Shown: positions 1 to 6,713, counted from the stretch's first letter. The stretch is DNA of 7,847 nucleotides from an uncultured Prosthecobacter sp. (GCA_937941745.1 CALDGV010000838.1:1-7847), one strand, 5' to 3'. Notes: generated from the sequence alone by a model not told the origin. Numbers and translations: made by a program.

Positions 1-967
1 TGTAGCCCGCGCCTTTTCGCGTGAGCGGGAAGTAGTCGATGCTGTGATCGCTCCAGCTCGGGATCATGACACCGCCGCCGAGTTCGACGACAGCGCAGGG
101 GCCTTCGCCACTGGGATGCACCATGCCGAGCGTGCCGCGCAGCTCGCCATTCCACGCGACGAAGGGATGCACCGGGGCGCTGCCATAAACCCATTGGAAG
201 CCGTAGTCCGCACCTTCGACGACATGAAGCAAACGGCACGGCGGACGGCTGCCGGGATCGTTTTCAGCGGCGAAGATTTCGCCGTCTTGGCGCACAAGCA
301 GGCCGAAGGGATTCCAGAAACCGCGAGCGATACGGCGCAGGCCTTTGCCATCGGCAGTGCAGCGAAAGACGCCGCCTTCACCGCGGCCGCTGACCTTCGC
401 GCCATCGGTGCCGGTGAGGGTCCAGTCCTTGCCGAAATTCTCGCCGAGCGAGAAGACGAGGCCGCCGTTCGGGTCCCAGGCCATGCCGCTGAGGCCGTTG
501 TGCGGGTAATCGGCCACGGTGTCGAGCGTGGCGAGGTTCTCTTCCAAATCGCCGACGCCATCAGCATTCGTGTCCTTCACGCGGAGCACGCGATCACGCT
601 CAGCGAGGTAGATCCAGCCATCGGGGCCGACCTCGACGTGCATGGTGGCATCGGTCTTGTTGTAAAAGACCCGGCGGTTTTTGCCGTCGGCATCGAACAC
701 GAGGATCTCATCATGCTGCGGCCCCTCATAACCCTCCGGCCGGAAGTGCGTGTGGCAGGCGGCGAGCCAGATGCGGCCTTTTTCATCGACATCGATGCCA
801 GTGGGTGTGACGAGCGCGGGATGCTCGGCGAGCAGCGTCATCTTCACGCCGGGCTGCAGCGTCTCAATCTGCGGTGCGAGATCGGTGGGGACGACGGGTG
901 CCTTTGGTGGCGGAGCAGTCTGGGCGAAGGCGGCGAGTGGGAGAAGCGAAAGCAGGCGGCGGAGCAT
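1..967 (-). CDS. PVC-type secreted beta-propeller (putative membrane-bound dehydrogenase, N-terminal part), partial
   Basis: The gene starts with ATG at 967 and stays open for 322 codons to the left edge, so only the N-terminal part is visible. Residues 1-15 form a Sec-type signal peptide (MLRRLLSLLPLAAFA, probable cleavage before QTA), placing the product in the periplasm or at the envelope. After a proline-rich linker, residues about 40-320 show propeller-like repeats: 'TLLAEHPALVTPTGIDVDEKGRIW', 'GPDGWIYLAERDRVLRV', an acidic calcium-type loop DTNADGVGD (132-140), PHNGLSGMAWDPNGGL (155-170), and RGFWNPFGLLV (215-225). This matches the Pirellula/Verrucomicrobium N-terminal domain, related to PQQ-type sugar dehydrogenase propellers. 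Family members often continue into HEAT repeats and a C-terminal haem-binding CxxCH domain, which would lie outside the window. Its substrate is unknown. It follows the fur-like gene by 46 nt on the same strand, so readthrough is possible. No strong Shine-Dalgarno is seen. A long antisense frame over this region is a codon-bias shadow. Confidence 0.5.
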   Translation of the reverse strand, partial: MLRRLLSLLPLAAFAQTAPPPKAPVVPTDLAPQIETLQPGVKMTLLAEHPALVTPTGIDVDEKGRIWLAACHTHFRPEGYEGPQHDEILVFDADGKNRRVFYNKTDATMHVEVGPDGWIYLAERDRVLRVKDTNADGVGDLEENLATLDTVADYPHNGLSGMAWDPNGGLVFSLGENFGKDWTLTGTDGAKVSGRGEGGVFRCTADGKGLRRIARGFWNPFGLLVRQDGEIFAAENDPGSRPPCRLLHVVEGADYGFQWVYGSAPVHPFVAWNGELRGTLGMVHPSGEGPCAVVELGGGVMIPSWSDHSIDYFPLTRKGAGY

Positions 968-1013
968 CTTCTACCTACGCCAGGCGAACCCAGGCTCCAT
1001 CTTTCGAGTCCAC

Positions 1014-1496
1014 TCAGGACTTTTGCACCGCTTCACGAGCCTCTTTGAACTGGCAGCGTCCCGTGCGGGCGAGTTCATCGCATTTGGCCTCGATCCGCAT
1101 GGACTTCATTTGAGGCTGAAAGCCCAGGCGACGTGTGATGCAGTCGTGCAAAAGAGCGGCATTATCGTCTTCAAACTCGACGACGCGGTCGCAATCCAGG
1201 CAGATGAGGTGGTTGTGCTGCGGCTTGTCGAGGAAGTTAGGATCGTAGTAGGTCTGATCGCGCCCCAGATCGACTTCGCGCAGCAGTCCGCACTCCACGA
1301 GGAGCTGAAGAGTCCGGTAAATGGTGGCCCGGGAGATGGTCCGGTCAAACTTGCGGGTCTTCTCCAGCAGTTCCTCAGCATTGAAGTGGTCATCCGTGGC
1401 AAAAGCAGCCTCGACGATGACTTCGCGCTGCTTGGTGCGGCGCAGTCCTGAGGTGGCCAGATGAGCTTCGAGCCGCTCTTTGATTCGGGAGTCCAT
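1014..1496 (-). CDS. fur: Fur/PerR-family metal-dependent transcriptional regulator
   Basis: A 160-residue Fur-superfamily repressor. The N-terminal winged helix covers about residues 1-83, with recognition helix region SRATIYRTLQLLVECGLL (55-72); the dimerisation/metal domain starts near 84. Visible ligands are H37, D85, H94, H96 and E107 for the regulatory site, and C99/C102 (CLDC) with C139/C147 for structural zinc. By eye, H37 and D85 fall at the same numbers as in Bacillus PerR, while E107 replaces the PerR Asp. The His that most Fur proteins carry just before the last Cys pair is Lys here (K131), and the final cysteines are spaced CX7C instead of CX2C or CX4C. I chose ATG 1496 because it has AAGG 11 nt upstream and gives the standard distance from the N-terminus to the LRRTKQR segment. 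ATG 1517 and TTG 1535 are also in frame, but the TTG lies inside an inverted repeat. The gene follows tatC. Family membership is certain; whether it senses iron, manganese, zinc or peroxide is open. Confidence 0.5.
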   Translation of the reverse strand: MDSRIKERLEAHLATSGLRRTKQREVIVEAAFATDDHFNAEELLEKTRKFDRTISRATIYRTLQLLVECGLLREVDLGRDQTYYDPNFLDKPQHNHLICLDCDRVVEFEDDNAALLHDCITRRLGFQPQMKSMRIEAKCDELARTGRCQFKEAREAVQKS

Positions 1497-1529
1497 ATTG
1501 AGACCAGCCTTAGGCATAATTGAGACTGA

Positions 1530-1554
1530 TGGCAAGACAGGATGTGCCTTGCCA
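1530..1554 (-). promoter_or_regulatory. Perfect 7-bp inverted repeat with 11-nt spacer between tatC and fur
   Basis: The plus-strand sequence TGGCAAG (1530-1536) and CTTGCCA (1548-1554) are exact reverse complements separated by 11 nt. A further 4-bp match (AGAC 1523-1526 with GTCT 1556-1559) extends the arm across a small internal loop, and the inner ACA/TGT could add three pairs. It lies 15 nt past the tatC stop and just before the fur-like ORF. It may be an RNA hairpin in the tatC-fur transcript or a DNA operator, possibly for autoregulation. It is not a canonical intrinsic terminator, since no T-run follows on either side. It is not AT-rich like the classical Fur or PerR boxes. Confidence 0.5.
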
Positions 1555-1568
1555 GGTCTTCATGAGCC

Positions 1569-2795
1569 TCAAACGGGCGGGTTGCCGCTCCGCTGCTCGT
1601 CCTCACGGGCGAGCTCCTCGGTGGTCTTTTCAGAAGCAGGTTTGTCTTCCGGTGACGGAGGCAGTTCCTCTTCATCCGGCATGACGGAACCCTGGTCCTC
1701 ACCCTGATCAGGTTCCTCCTCCACTGGATCGCTCATGGCGACCGTGTTGGAGGCCTTCTCCACTTCCGGTGGCGGTGCCGAAGGACGGGGAGGACGCTGG
1801 TATTCATCTTCGAGGTCCTTTTCCGTGTCGTCGTTCTCCGAGAACCAGGGGTTGTAGTTCTCGTTGTCCCAGTCGTCCTTGGCCACCTCCTGCTCCAGCT
1901 CCTTCTCGTCCTTGTCGATCTGGGCGTAGTATTCCGGGAAGGCCTCGCGGTCCTTCTTCTCAATGAAATAGGCCAGCCAGATGCAGATCTCATAAAGAAT
2001 GTAGAGCGGCCCGGCGAGCAGCAGGAGGGTCAGCACGTCCTGCGTCGGCGTGATGACGGCGGAGAAGATGGCGATGGCGATGATCGCGTGCTTCCGCGTG
2101 GTCTTCATCAGCTTGTAGGAAAGGAAGTCGAGCTTCACCAGGGCCATGACGACCACCGGGAGCTCAAAGCTGATGCCAAAGATGAGGATGAAGCGCGTGG
2201 CAAAGGTGATGTAATCCCCGAGCATCCAGGTGTTGTCGAAGCCGTGGTCAAAGTTCCATACCAGGAAGAAGTCCAGCGCCCGGGGCAGCACCTGGAAATA
2301 TGAGAAAGTCACGCCAGTGAGGAAGAGGCCAAAGCCGACCCCGAGCGCCGGGAAAAGCACCTTCTTCTCGGTGTCCTTCAGACCTGGGAGGATGAACTGA
2401 AGCAGGAAGAAGAGCAGCAGTGGAAAGCTGAGAATGACAGCGGCGATCAGGGAGACATTCACCGAGGCCATGAAGCCCTCCTGCGGCGTGCGGGTGCTCG
2501 GCTGGCGGAACTCCACCTTGGGTTCAGGCTGACCCGCCGCCTTGGCGTTTTCGACGATCGTGACCTTCGCCGAGTCGATGGCCCACTTGTAGGGCATCTG
2601 CACGATGTCCGTCAGAGGCTTGTTGAAGCCGAAGGTGCCCAGCACGCAGACCAGCAGGGTCACGGCCATGCTCACAAGCATCTTGCGGAGGTCTTCGAGG
2701 TGATCGAGGAAGGGTTTTTCCTCGTCCTGAGGGTTCAGGTTCAGGGCGATCTTCTCGCGGGCTTTGAAGACTTTGGTGAGGAGGCCTTGCCACAT
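1569..2795 (-). CDS. tatC: TatC, Sec-independent (twin-arginine) translocase receptor subunit with long acidic C-terminal tail
   Basis: TatC binds twin-arginine signal peptides in the inner membrane and, with TatA/TatB proteins, exports folded proteins. Family landmarks are in order: FLDHLEDLRKML (29-40), P68 at the first periplasmic loop, SFPLLLFFLLQFILPGL (123-139) with F134 and E143 matching the signal-binding Phe and Glu of E. coli TatC, FGISFELPV (206-214), TPTQD (249-253) and LYILYEI (264-270). Six membrane segments end near residue 278. The protein has 408 residues against about 240-270 in typical TatC. Extra length comes from a first periplasmic loop of about 39 residues (69-107, some 20 more than E. 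coli) and a cytoplasmic tail (281-408) with 42 Asp/Glu among 128 residues plus a Pro-rich stretch. The start is ATG 2795, 37 nt after the Nudix stop, without an evident Shine-Dalgarno. No tatA or tatB gene is in the window, so they must be elsewhere. Confidence 0.5.
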   Translation of the reverse strand: MWQGLLTKVFKAREKIALNLNPQDEEKPFLDHLEDLRKMLVSMAVTLLVCVLGTFGFNKPLTDIVQMPYKWAIDSAKVTIVENAKAAGQPEPKVEFRQPSTRTPQEGFMASVNVSLIAAVILSFPLLLFFLLQFILPGLKDTEKKVLFPALGVGFGLFLTGVTFSYFQVLPRALDFFLVWNFDHGFDNTWMLGDYITFATRFILIFGISFELPVVVMALVKLDFLSYKLMKTTRKHAIIAIAIFSAVITPTQDVLTLLLLAGPLYILYEICIWLAYFIEKKDREAFPEYYAQIDKDEKELEQEVAKDDWDNENYNPWFSENDDTEKDLEDEYQRPPRPSAPPPEVEKASNTVAMSDPVEEEPDQGEDQGSVMPDEEELPPSPEDKPASEKTTEELAREDEQRSGNPPV

Positions 2796-2832
2796 ATCGG
2801 TGATGAGAAAAACGGGTGCGGTAGTGCTGGGT

Positions 2833-3453
2833 TTAGATCGATCCCTTCGCCGCCATCCGCGCGTAAAGTGCCAGCGTCAGGGCGGTGGTGATCTCACTGG
2901 CAGCGATCATCCTCCGCAATTCTCCTGAACTGACAAGGCGCGCGGGGCTGATGTGCTCGCCGCCATCCGGTGAAGGCTGGCCGACGACGCCCACGGGCTC
3001 CGCTTTGAAAAGGTAAACGTGCTCGTCGGTGAATCCTTGCGAGGGCAGAAACCACCCGAGCGGCTCGAGTCTGCCGCCAGGAGCCAGGGCGTAGCCTGTT
3101 TCCTCCGCCAGCTCGCGCAGGGCCGTTTCGACGACGACCTCACAGGTGACGTCGGTCACAGGGCAGTCGATCTGGCCGGCCGGAAACTCCAGGCACTCTT
3201 CAGCCACAGGAATGCGCTCCTGCCGGATCATCACCCAGTCGCCATCAGCGGTGACAGGTGCGATGGCGACGGCGGCTTTCCGTTTCACCACGAGCCAGGG
3301 CACGGGCTGCTCATGCCGATGGGGTGTCAGCACCTCCACGCGGTCCACACCGACGTGGGGATTGGCAAAGAGGGGCTCATCCTTCACCGTCTGCCAGCCC
3401 TCACGGGACTGCTGGTGAAAGAGGGGGAAGCTCAAGCCGGCCTCCGCCATCAC
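2833..3453 (-). CDS. Nudix hydrolase, ADP-ribose/ADP-sugar pyrophosphatase-like
   Basis: A 206-residue Nudix enzyme expected to cleave a nucleoside-diphosphate-linked sugar such as ADP-ribose into AMP and sugar phosphate in the cytosol. The ADP-ribose pyrophosphatase signature is visible: a beta-strand VMIRQERIPV (74-83), LEFPAG (88-93), and the Nudix helix E105-x7-RELAEETGY (113-121), with metal-binding E114, E117 and E118. A later FLPSQGFTDEHVYLFKAE (135-152) also fits the ADP-sugar subgroup. Between G93 and E105 there are 11 residues where the consensus Nudix box has five, a six-residue loop insertion. The gene overlaps the argH stop: GTG at 3453 gives a 4-nt GTGA overlap and ATG at 3450 gives TGATG. 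A strong AAGGAGG sits 7 nt before the GTG and 10 nt before the ATG, so either start is possible and translation is probably coupled to argH. The exact substrate cannot be decided from sequence. Confidence 0.5.
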   Translation of the reverse strand: MMAEAGLSFPLFHQQSREGWQTVKDEPLFANPHVGVDRVEVLTPHRHEQPVPWLVVKRKAAVAIAPVTADGDWVMIRQERIPVAEECLEFPAGQIDCPVTDVTCEVVVETALRELAEETGYALAPGGRLEPLGWFLPSQGFTDEHVYLFKAEPVGVVGQPSPDGGEHISPARLVSSGELRRMIAASEITTALTLALYARMAAKGSI

Positions 3454-4814
3454 GAGAGAGCCTCCTTCCAGCGCGCGATCTGCGCGGCGACGTTCTGCGG
3501 CGAAGGAGCGCCGATGCCTTTGCGGGCGGCGAGGGCGGTTTCGAGGTTCAGGCAGGCGAAAAGGTCGGCCTCGAAGGCTGGCGAGAACTCCTGGTATTTC
3601 GCCAGCGGGATGTCGGCAAAGGCCACCTTCTCCGCAATGCTGTAGGCGACGAGCTTGCCAATGACCTCATGGGCGGAGCGGAAGGGCACGCCGTGGTTCA
3701 CCAGATAGTCGGCAAGGTCCGTGGCCAGCAGCATCGGGTCGCTGGTGGCGGCTCGGGTGCGGGATTGGTTGACCTCCATGCCGGCGATCATTTCCGCAAA
3801 GACGGCCAGCGCGGCCTTGATGGTGTCGATGCTGTCAAAGAGCGGCTCTTTGTCCTCCTGCATGTCGCGATTGTAGGTCATCGGCAGACCTTTCAGCAGG
3901 GTCAGCAGCGCCATGAGATTGCCGACGAGGCGGCCAGACTTCCCGCGCGTGAGCTCGGCCACGTCGGGGTTCTTTTTCTGCGGCATCAGCGATGAGCCGG
4001 TGGTGTGCGCATCGCTGAGGGTGACGAAGCCGAATTCGGCGCTGCACCAGAGGATGACATCCTCGCTCAGGCGGGAGAGATGCACACCGCAAAGAGCGAT
4101 GGCGAAAAGTACCTCGGCGGCGAAGTCGCGGTCGCTCACGGCATCCATGGAGTTCTGGGTGACACCTGCGAAACCAAGCTGCTGGGCCACATGTTCGCGG
4201 TCGAGAATGATCGTGCTGCCCGCAAGGGCTCCGGAGCCGAGCGGCATGATGTCAATGCGCTTCCGTGCATCGGCGAGGCGGGCCGCATCGCGGGAAAGCA
4301 TCTCCACATAGGCCAGCAAATGATGCGCAAAGAGCACCGGCTGGCCACGCTGAAGGTGGGTGTAGCCCGGCACCACGGCACCGCCGCTGCGCTCAGCGGC
4401 CTCAATCAAGGCGCGCTGCAGGCCATGCAGGAGGGCGATGATCGCATCCACGGCATCGCGGGTGTAAAGGCGCACATCGGTGGCGACTTGATCATTGCGG
4501 CTGCGGGCGGTGTGGAGCTTGGCACCTGCGGGCCCGATGCGCTTTGTCAGCTCGGCCTCGATGTTCATGTGCACGTCCTCGAGCGCTTCCTTCCACTCGA
4601 AATTACCAGATTCGATCTCATGGCGGATCTCCAGCAGGCCTTTTTCGATCTGCGCCTGCTCATCCGCCGTGATGATGCCCGCCTTCAGCAATCCCTTCGA
4701 GTGGGCGATGCTGCCTCGGATGTCATGGGCATAGAGCCTCCAGTCGAACGACACGGATTCGCCGTAGCTCTGCACGAGCTGGATGGTGGGCTGGGAGAAG
4801 CGGCCTTTCCACAT
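3450..4814 (-). CDS. argH: Argininosuccinate lyase
   Basis: ArgH splits argininosuccinate into arginine and fumarate, the last step of arginine biosynthesis, as a cytosolic homotetramer of the fumarase/aspartase superfamily. The 454-residue length is normal for the family (about 450-470). The three conserved regions are present: HTARSRNDQVATD (101-113), GYTHLQRGQP (150-159) with H153 as the expected active-site His, and the superfamily signature GSSLMPQKKNPD (273-284) carrying the mobile-loop serines S274/S275. The N-terminus MWKGRF is typical for ArgH and fixes the start at ATG 4814; upstream is only a weak purine patch (GAAG). The 121-nt gap before it separates it from the sulfatase, so it probably has its own promoter and leads the argH-nudix-tatC-fur block. 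No argG or other arginine gene is nearby, which is common where the pathway genes are scattered. Confidence 0.5.
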   Translation of the reverse strand: MWKGRFSQPTIQLVQSYGESVSFDWRLYAHDIRGSIAHSKGLLKAGIITADEQAQIEKGLLEIRHEIESGNFEWKEALEDVHMNIEAELTKRIGPAGAKLHTARSRNDQVATDVRLYTRDAVDAIIALLHGLQRALIEAAERSGGAVVPGYTHLQRGQPVLFAHHLLAYVEMLSRDAARLADARKRIDIMPLGSGALAGSTIILDREHVAQQLGFAGVTQNSMDAVSDRDFAAEVLFAIALCGVHLSRLSEDVILWCSAEFGFVTLSDAHTTGSSLMPQKKNPDVAELTRGKSGRLVGNLMALLTLLKGLPMTYNRDMQEDKEPLFDSIDTIKAALAVFAEMIAGMEVNQSRTRAATSDPMLLATDLADYLVNHGVPFRSAHEVIGKLVAYSIAEKVAFADIPLAKYQEFSPAFEADLFACLNLETALAARKGIGAPSPQNVAAQIARWKEALS

Positions 4815-4848
4815 GGTGATCTTCAGGGGGTAAAAACAGGGGCGCGGA

Positions 4849-4877
4849 GGTTAGCGTCCCTTTTCCAGGGCGCAACC
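4849..4877 (-). promoter_or_regulatory. Imperfect dyad and weak sigma70-like promoter candidate upstream of argH
   Basis: In the 121-nt gap between the sulfatase stop and argH, the minus strand carries GGTT-GCG-CCCT, a short loop, then AGGG-CGC-AACC with two single-base bulges: an 11-bp imperfect stem. The same stretch offers TTGCGC (4875-4870), a 16-nt spacer and TAACCT (4853-4848), a poor match to -35/-10 elements, located about 35 nt before the argH ATG. A T5 run lies 12 nt beyond the stem, too far for a canonical terminator. It may be the argH promoter/operator or a weak terminator of the sulfatase gene. Neither is firm. Confidence 0.5.
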
Positions 4878-4935
4878 CCGGCGGCACCGGCCTGAACTCT
4901 CCCGTTCCGGCAGACTGACCGCGTCTCCAGGCAGG

Positions 4936-6300
4936 TCACTTCTTCTTTTTCGGAGCTTTTTTGCCCGTTTTCGGACTCTGGAAGATGGGCGGAATGGTGC
5001 CTTTTTCCCATTCGGCGACCGCAGCAGTGAATTGGGCGACGAGTTCAGGGTTCTGCGCAGCCAAGTTCTTTGATTCGCCAATGTCAGCCGCCAGATCGTA
5101 GAGCTCCGGCGTGCCCCCGGCTTTGCGGACAAACTTCCATGAGCCCTGGCGGACAGCATGATTGCCCGCCGGCCCCTGGGTGCGCCAGAAGAGACGCTCA
5201 TGAGGTGCCCCTGCTTTTTCACCGGTGAGGTAGGGCAGGAGGTTCACGCCGTCCATCGGACGATCCTGAGGCGAAGCACCCCCGGCAAGAGCGACGGCCG
5301 TGGGCAGAAAATCGAGGGAAATGACCGGCTGATCGTAGGTGCCTGGCTTCAAGCGGGCCGGCCAGCTGATCAGGAAAGGCACGCGCATGCCACCTTCATA
5401 CACATCGCCCTTAGCACCCCGGAGCGGTGTGTTGTCGGTGAAATTCCCCGCTCCCTTGATGCTGAGGTTGGGGCCACCGTTGTCACTGACAAAGAAAACC
5501 AGGGTGTTTTCACGCTGCCTAGTGGCATCAAGCTGGCTGATGACCTGCCCGATGGCAGCATCCATGGCGGCAACCATGGCCGCATAAGTGCGGCGGCTTG
5601 GGTTGGTGATGTGAGCGAACTTCTGGAGCCAGGATTCGGGAGCCTGGAGCGGTGTGTGCGGGGCATTGAAGGCCAGATACAGAAACCAGGGGCTGCCATC
5701 CGCCGCGTGGCGCTTCACGTAGGCGGCGGCTTCGTCGCCGAACTGCTCGGTGAGATACTTGCTCTGGGCCTCGTCAGCGCCATTCCGGTTCAAAGGGATG
5801 GTGTACTCTGCACCGCCTTTGTCTCCAGGGAAATACATGTGGCCTCCGCCCAGCGCGCCGAAGTATTCCTGAAAGCCGCGCTTCATCGGATGGAACTGCG
5901 GATGCGCGCCGAGATGCCATTTGCCCACAGCTCCGGTGCTGTAGCCCGCCTTTTTCAGCAACTCCGGCAGCGTGACCTGGTCCAGCGGCAGGCCATCAGT
6001 CACACTCTCCGGCTTCCAGGCGGGGTTGTTCTCATGGCCAAAGCGGTGCTGATAGCGTCCGGTCATGATGCCGGCACGGGTCGGGCTGCAAAAGGGATGG
6101 GAGACGTAGCCGTTCGTGCAGCGGATGCCGGAGGCAGCGAGCTTGTCGAGATGCGGTGTGGGGATTTCCTTGGAGCCTTGAAAGCCGACATCGTTGTAGC
6201 CGAGGTCATCAGCGATGATGAGCAGGATGTTCGGGCGCTCAGCCGCAGGCAGGGCGTGAACGAGCAGGGCAGAGGCAAAAAGGGCGGTCAGCAGCTTCAT
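4936..6300 (-). CDS. Secreted type-I sulfatase (arylsulfatase family, formylglycine-dependent)
   Basis: A 454-residue enzyme predicted to hydrolyse sulfate esters, probably on sulfated polysaccharides or glycans. Residues 1-20 (MKLLTALFASALLVHALPAA) are a signal peptide, so it acts outside the cytoplasm. Active-site residues are complete: D31/D32 in IIADDLGYND, the C71-SPTR motif where C71 would be converted to formylglycine and R75 stabilises it, K127 and H129 in GKWHLG, H215 in APHTP, D273/N274 in FFVSDNGGP, and K297 in RGAKGDVYEGG. Because the key residue is Cys, a maturase (FGE or anSME) is needed; none is in the window. The C-terminal subdomain ends in a lysine-rich tail (KTGKKAPKKKK), possibly binding acidic glycans or cell-surface polymers. 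The start ATG 6300 is supported by GAAGG 6 nt upstream and by the signal peptide. It lies 50 nt downstream of the cupin gene on the same strand. The substrate (aryl, N-acetylgalactosamine or other sulfate) cannot be told from sequence alone. Confidence 0.5.
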   Translation of the reverse strand: MKLLTALFASALLVHALPAAERPNILLIIADDLGYNDVGFQGSKEIPTPHLDKLAASGIRCTNGYVSHPFCSPTRAGIMTGRYQHRFGHENNPAWKPESVTDGLPLDQVTLPELLKKAGYSTGAVGKWHLGAHPQFHPMKRGFQEYFGALGGGHMYFPGDKGGAEYTIPLNRNGADEAQSKYLTEQFGDEAAAYVKRHAADGSPWFLYLAFNAPHTPLQAPESWLQKFAHITNPSRRTYAAMVAAMDAAIGQVISQLDATRQRENTLVFFVSDNGGPNLSIKGAGNFTDNTPLRGAKGDVYEGGMRVPFLISWPARLKPGTYDQPVISLDFLPTAVALAGGASPQDRPMDGVNLLPYLTGEKAGAPHERLFWRTQGPAGNHAVRQGSWKFVRKAGGTPELYDLAADIGESKNLAAQNPELVAQFTAAVAEWEKGTIPPIFQSPKTGKKAPKKKK

Positions 6301-6350
6301 GGAGGGCCTTCAAACGCTGGTCGGCGGGCAGGCTTGCGCCGAAATGCCGC

Positions 6351-6713
6351 TCAGGCATCCGGCAGATGATAGTCATCATCCGCAATGTCTGGAATGCCGA
6401 CGACGAGGACCCGCATGCGGCCGGTGGCACCATGAACCACACCCGGAGGAATGTGCACCAGGGAACCTTTCTGCACCGGATGCTCCACGCCATCCAGGGA
6501 GACACTGCCCTCGCCCTCCAGCACATAGTAAAGCTCGGTGGAACGCTTGTGGAAGTGGGGCCGTGCGCCGTCGATGTCCACCGCATGCGCCCAGGCAGCC
6601 GGGTGCAGTGCTTCATCTTCACGGCTGATCAGGCGGTCGCGCCAGCCGCAGGTGCTGCGCTCCCGGGCGGTGTGCCCTTCGTGTCGGATCAAAATGGGGC
6701 CGGAGGTGCTCAT
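6351..6713 (-). CDS. Small single-domain cupin protein
   Basis: A 120-residue protein with one cupin barrel. Motif 1 is RPHFHKRSTELYYVLEG (51-66), giving metal ligands H53, H55 and E60; motif 2 is GSLVHIPPGVVHGATG (83-98), giving H94. All four ligands of the usual metal site are intact, so a metal-binding function is likely (dioxygenase, isomerase or sensor), but the family is too broad to name a reaction. The frame is open much further upstream (to 7073), but the extra 120 residues are low-complexity, Arg/Thr/Pro-rich, and antisense to the small membrane protein. ATG 6713 (MSTSGPILIR) gives a normal cupin length and is preferred, although no Shine-Dalgarno is visible. It precedes the sulfatase by 50 nt and may be cotranscribed with it, perhaps binding a sugar or acting as an accessory sensor; that link is inference. 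Confidence 0.5.
   Translation of the reverse strand: MSTSGPILIRHEGHTARERSTCGWRDRLISREDEALHPAAWAHAVDIDGARPHFHKRSTELYYVLEGEGSVSLDGVEHPVQKGSLVHIPPGVVHGATGRMRVLVVGIPDIADDDYHLPDA

Noticed and set aside
44..1048. 334-residue plus-strand open frame antisense to the propeller gene
   Set aside because: The minus strand encodes a protein with a signal peptide and clear propeller motifs. The plus frame has no recognisable domain and arises from GC-rich codon bias.
1497..1535. TTG start at 1535 (173 residues) or ATG at 1517 for the Fur-like gene
   Set aside because: The TTG lies within the inverted repeat and both add residues beyond the usual Fur N-terminus. ATG 1496 fits family length, though 1517 cannot be excluded.
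4005..4895. 296-residue plus-strand open frame antisense to argH
   Set aside because: ArgH signatures on the minus strand are unambiguous; the opposing frame is a shadow.
5158..6369. 403-residue plus-strand open frame antisense to the sulfatase
   Set aside because: The sulfatase on the minus strand has every catalytic residue. The antisense frame shows no family features and mirrors third-position GC.
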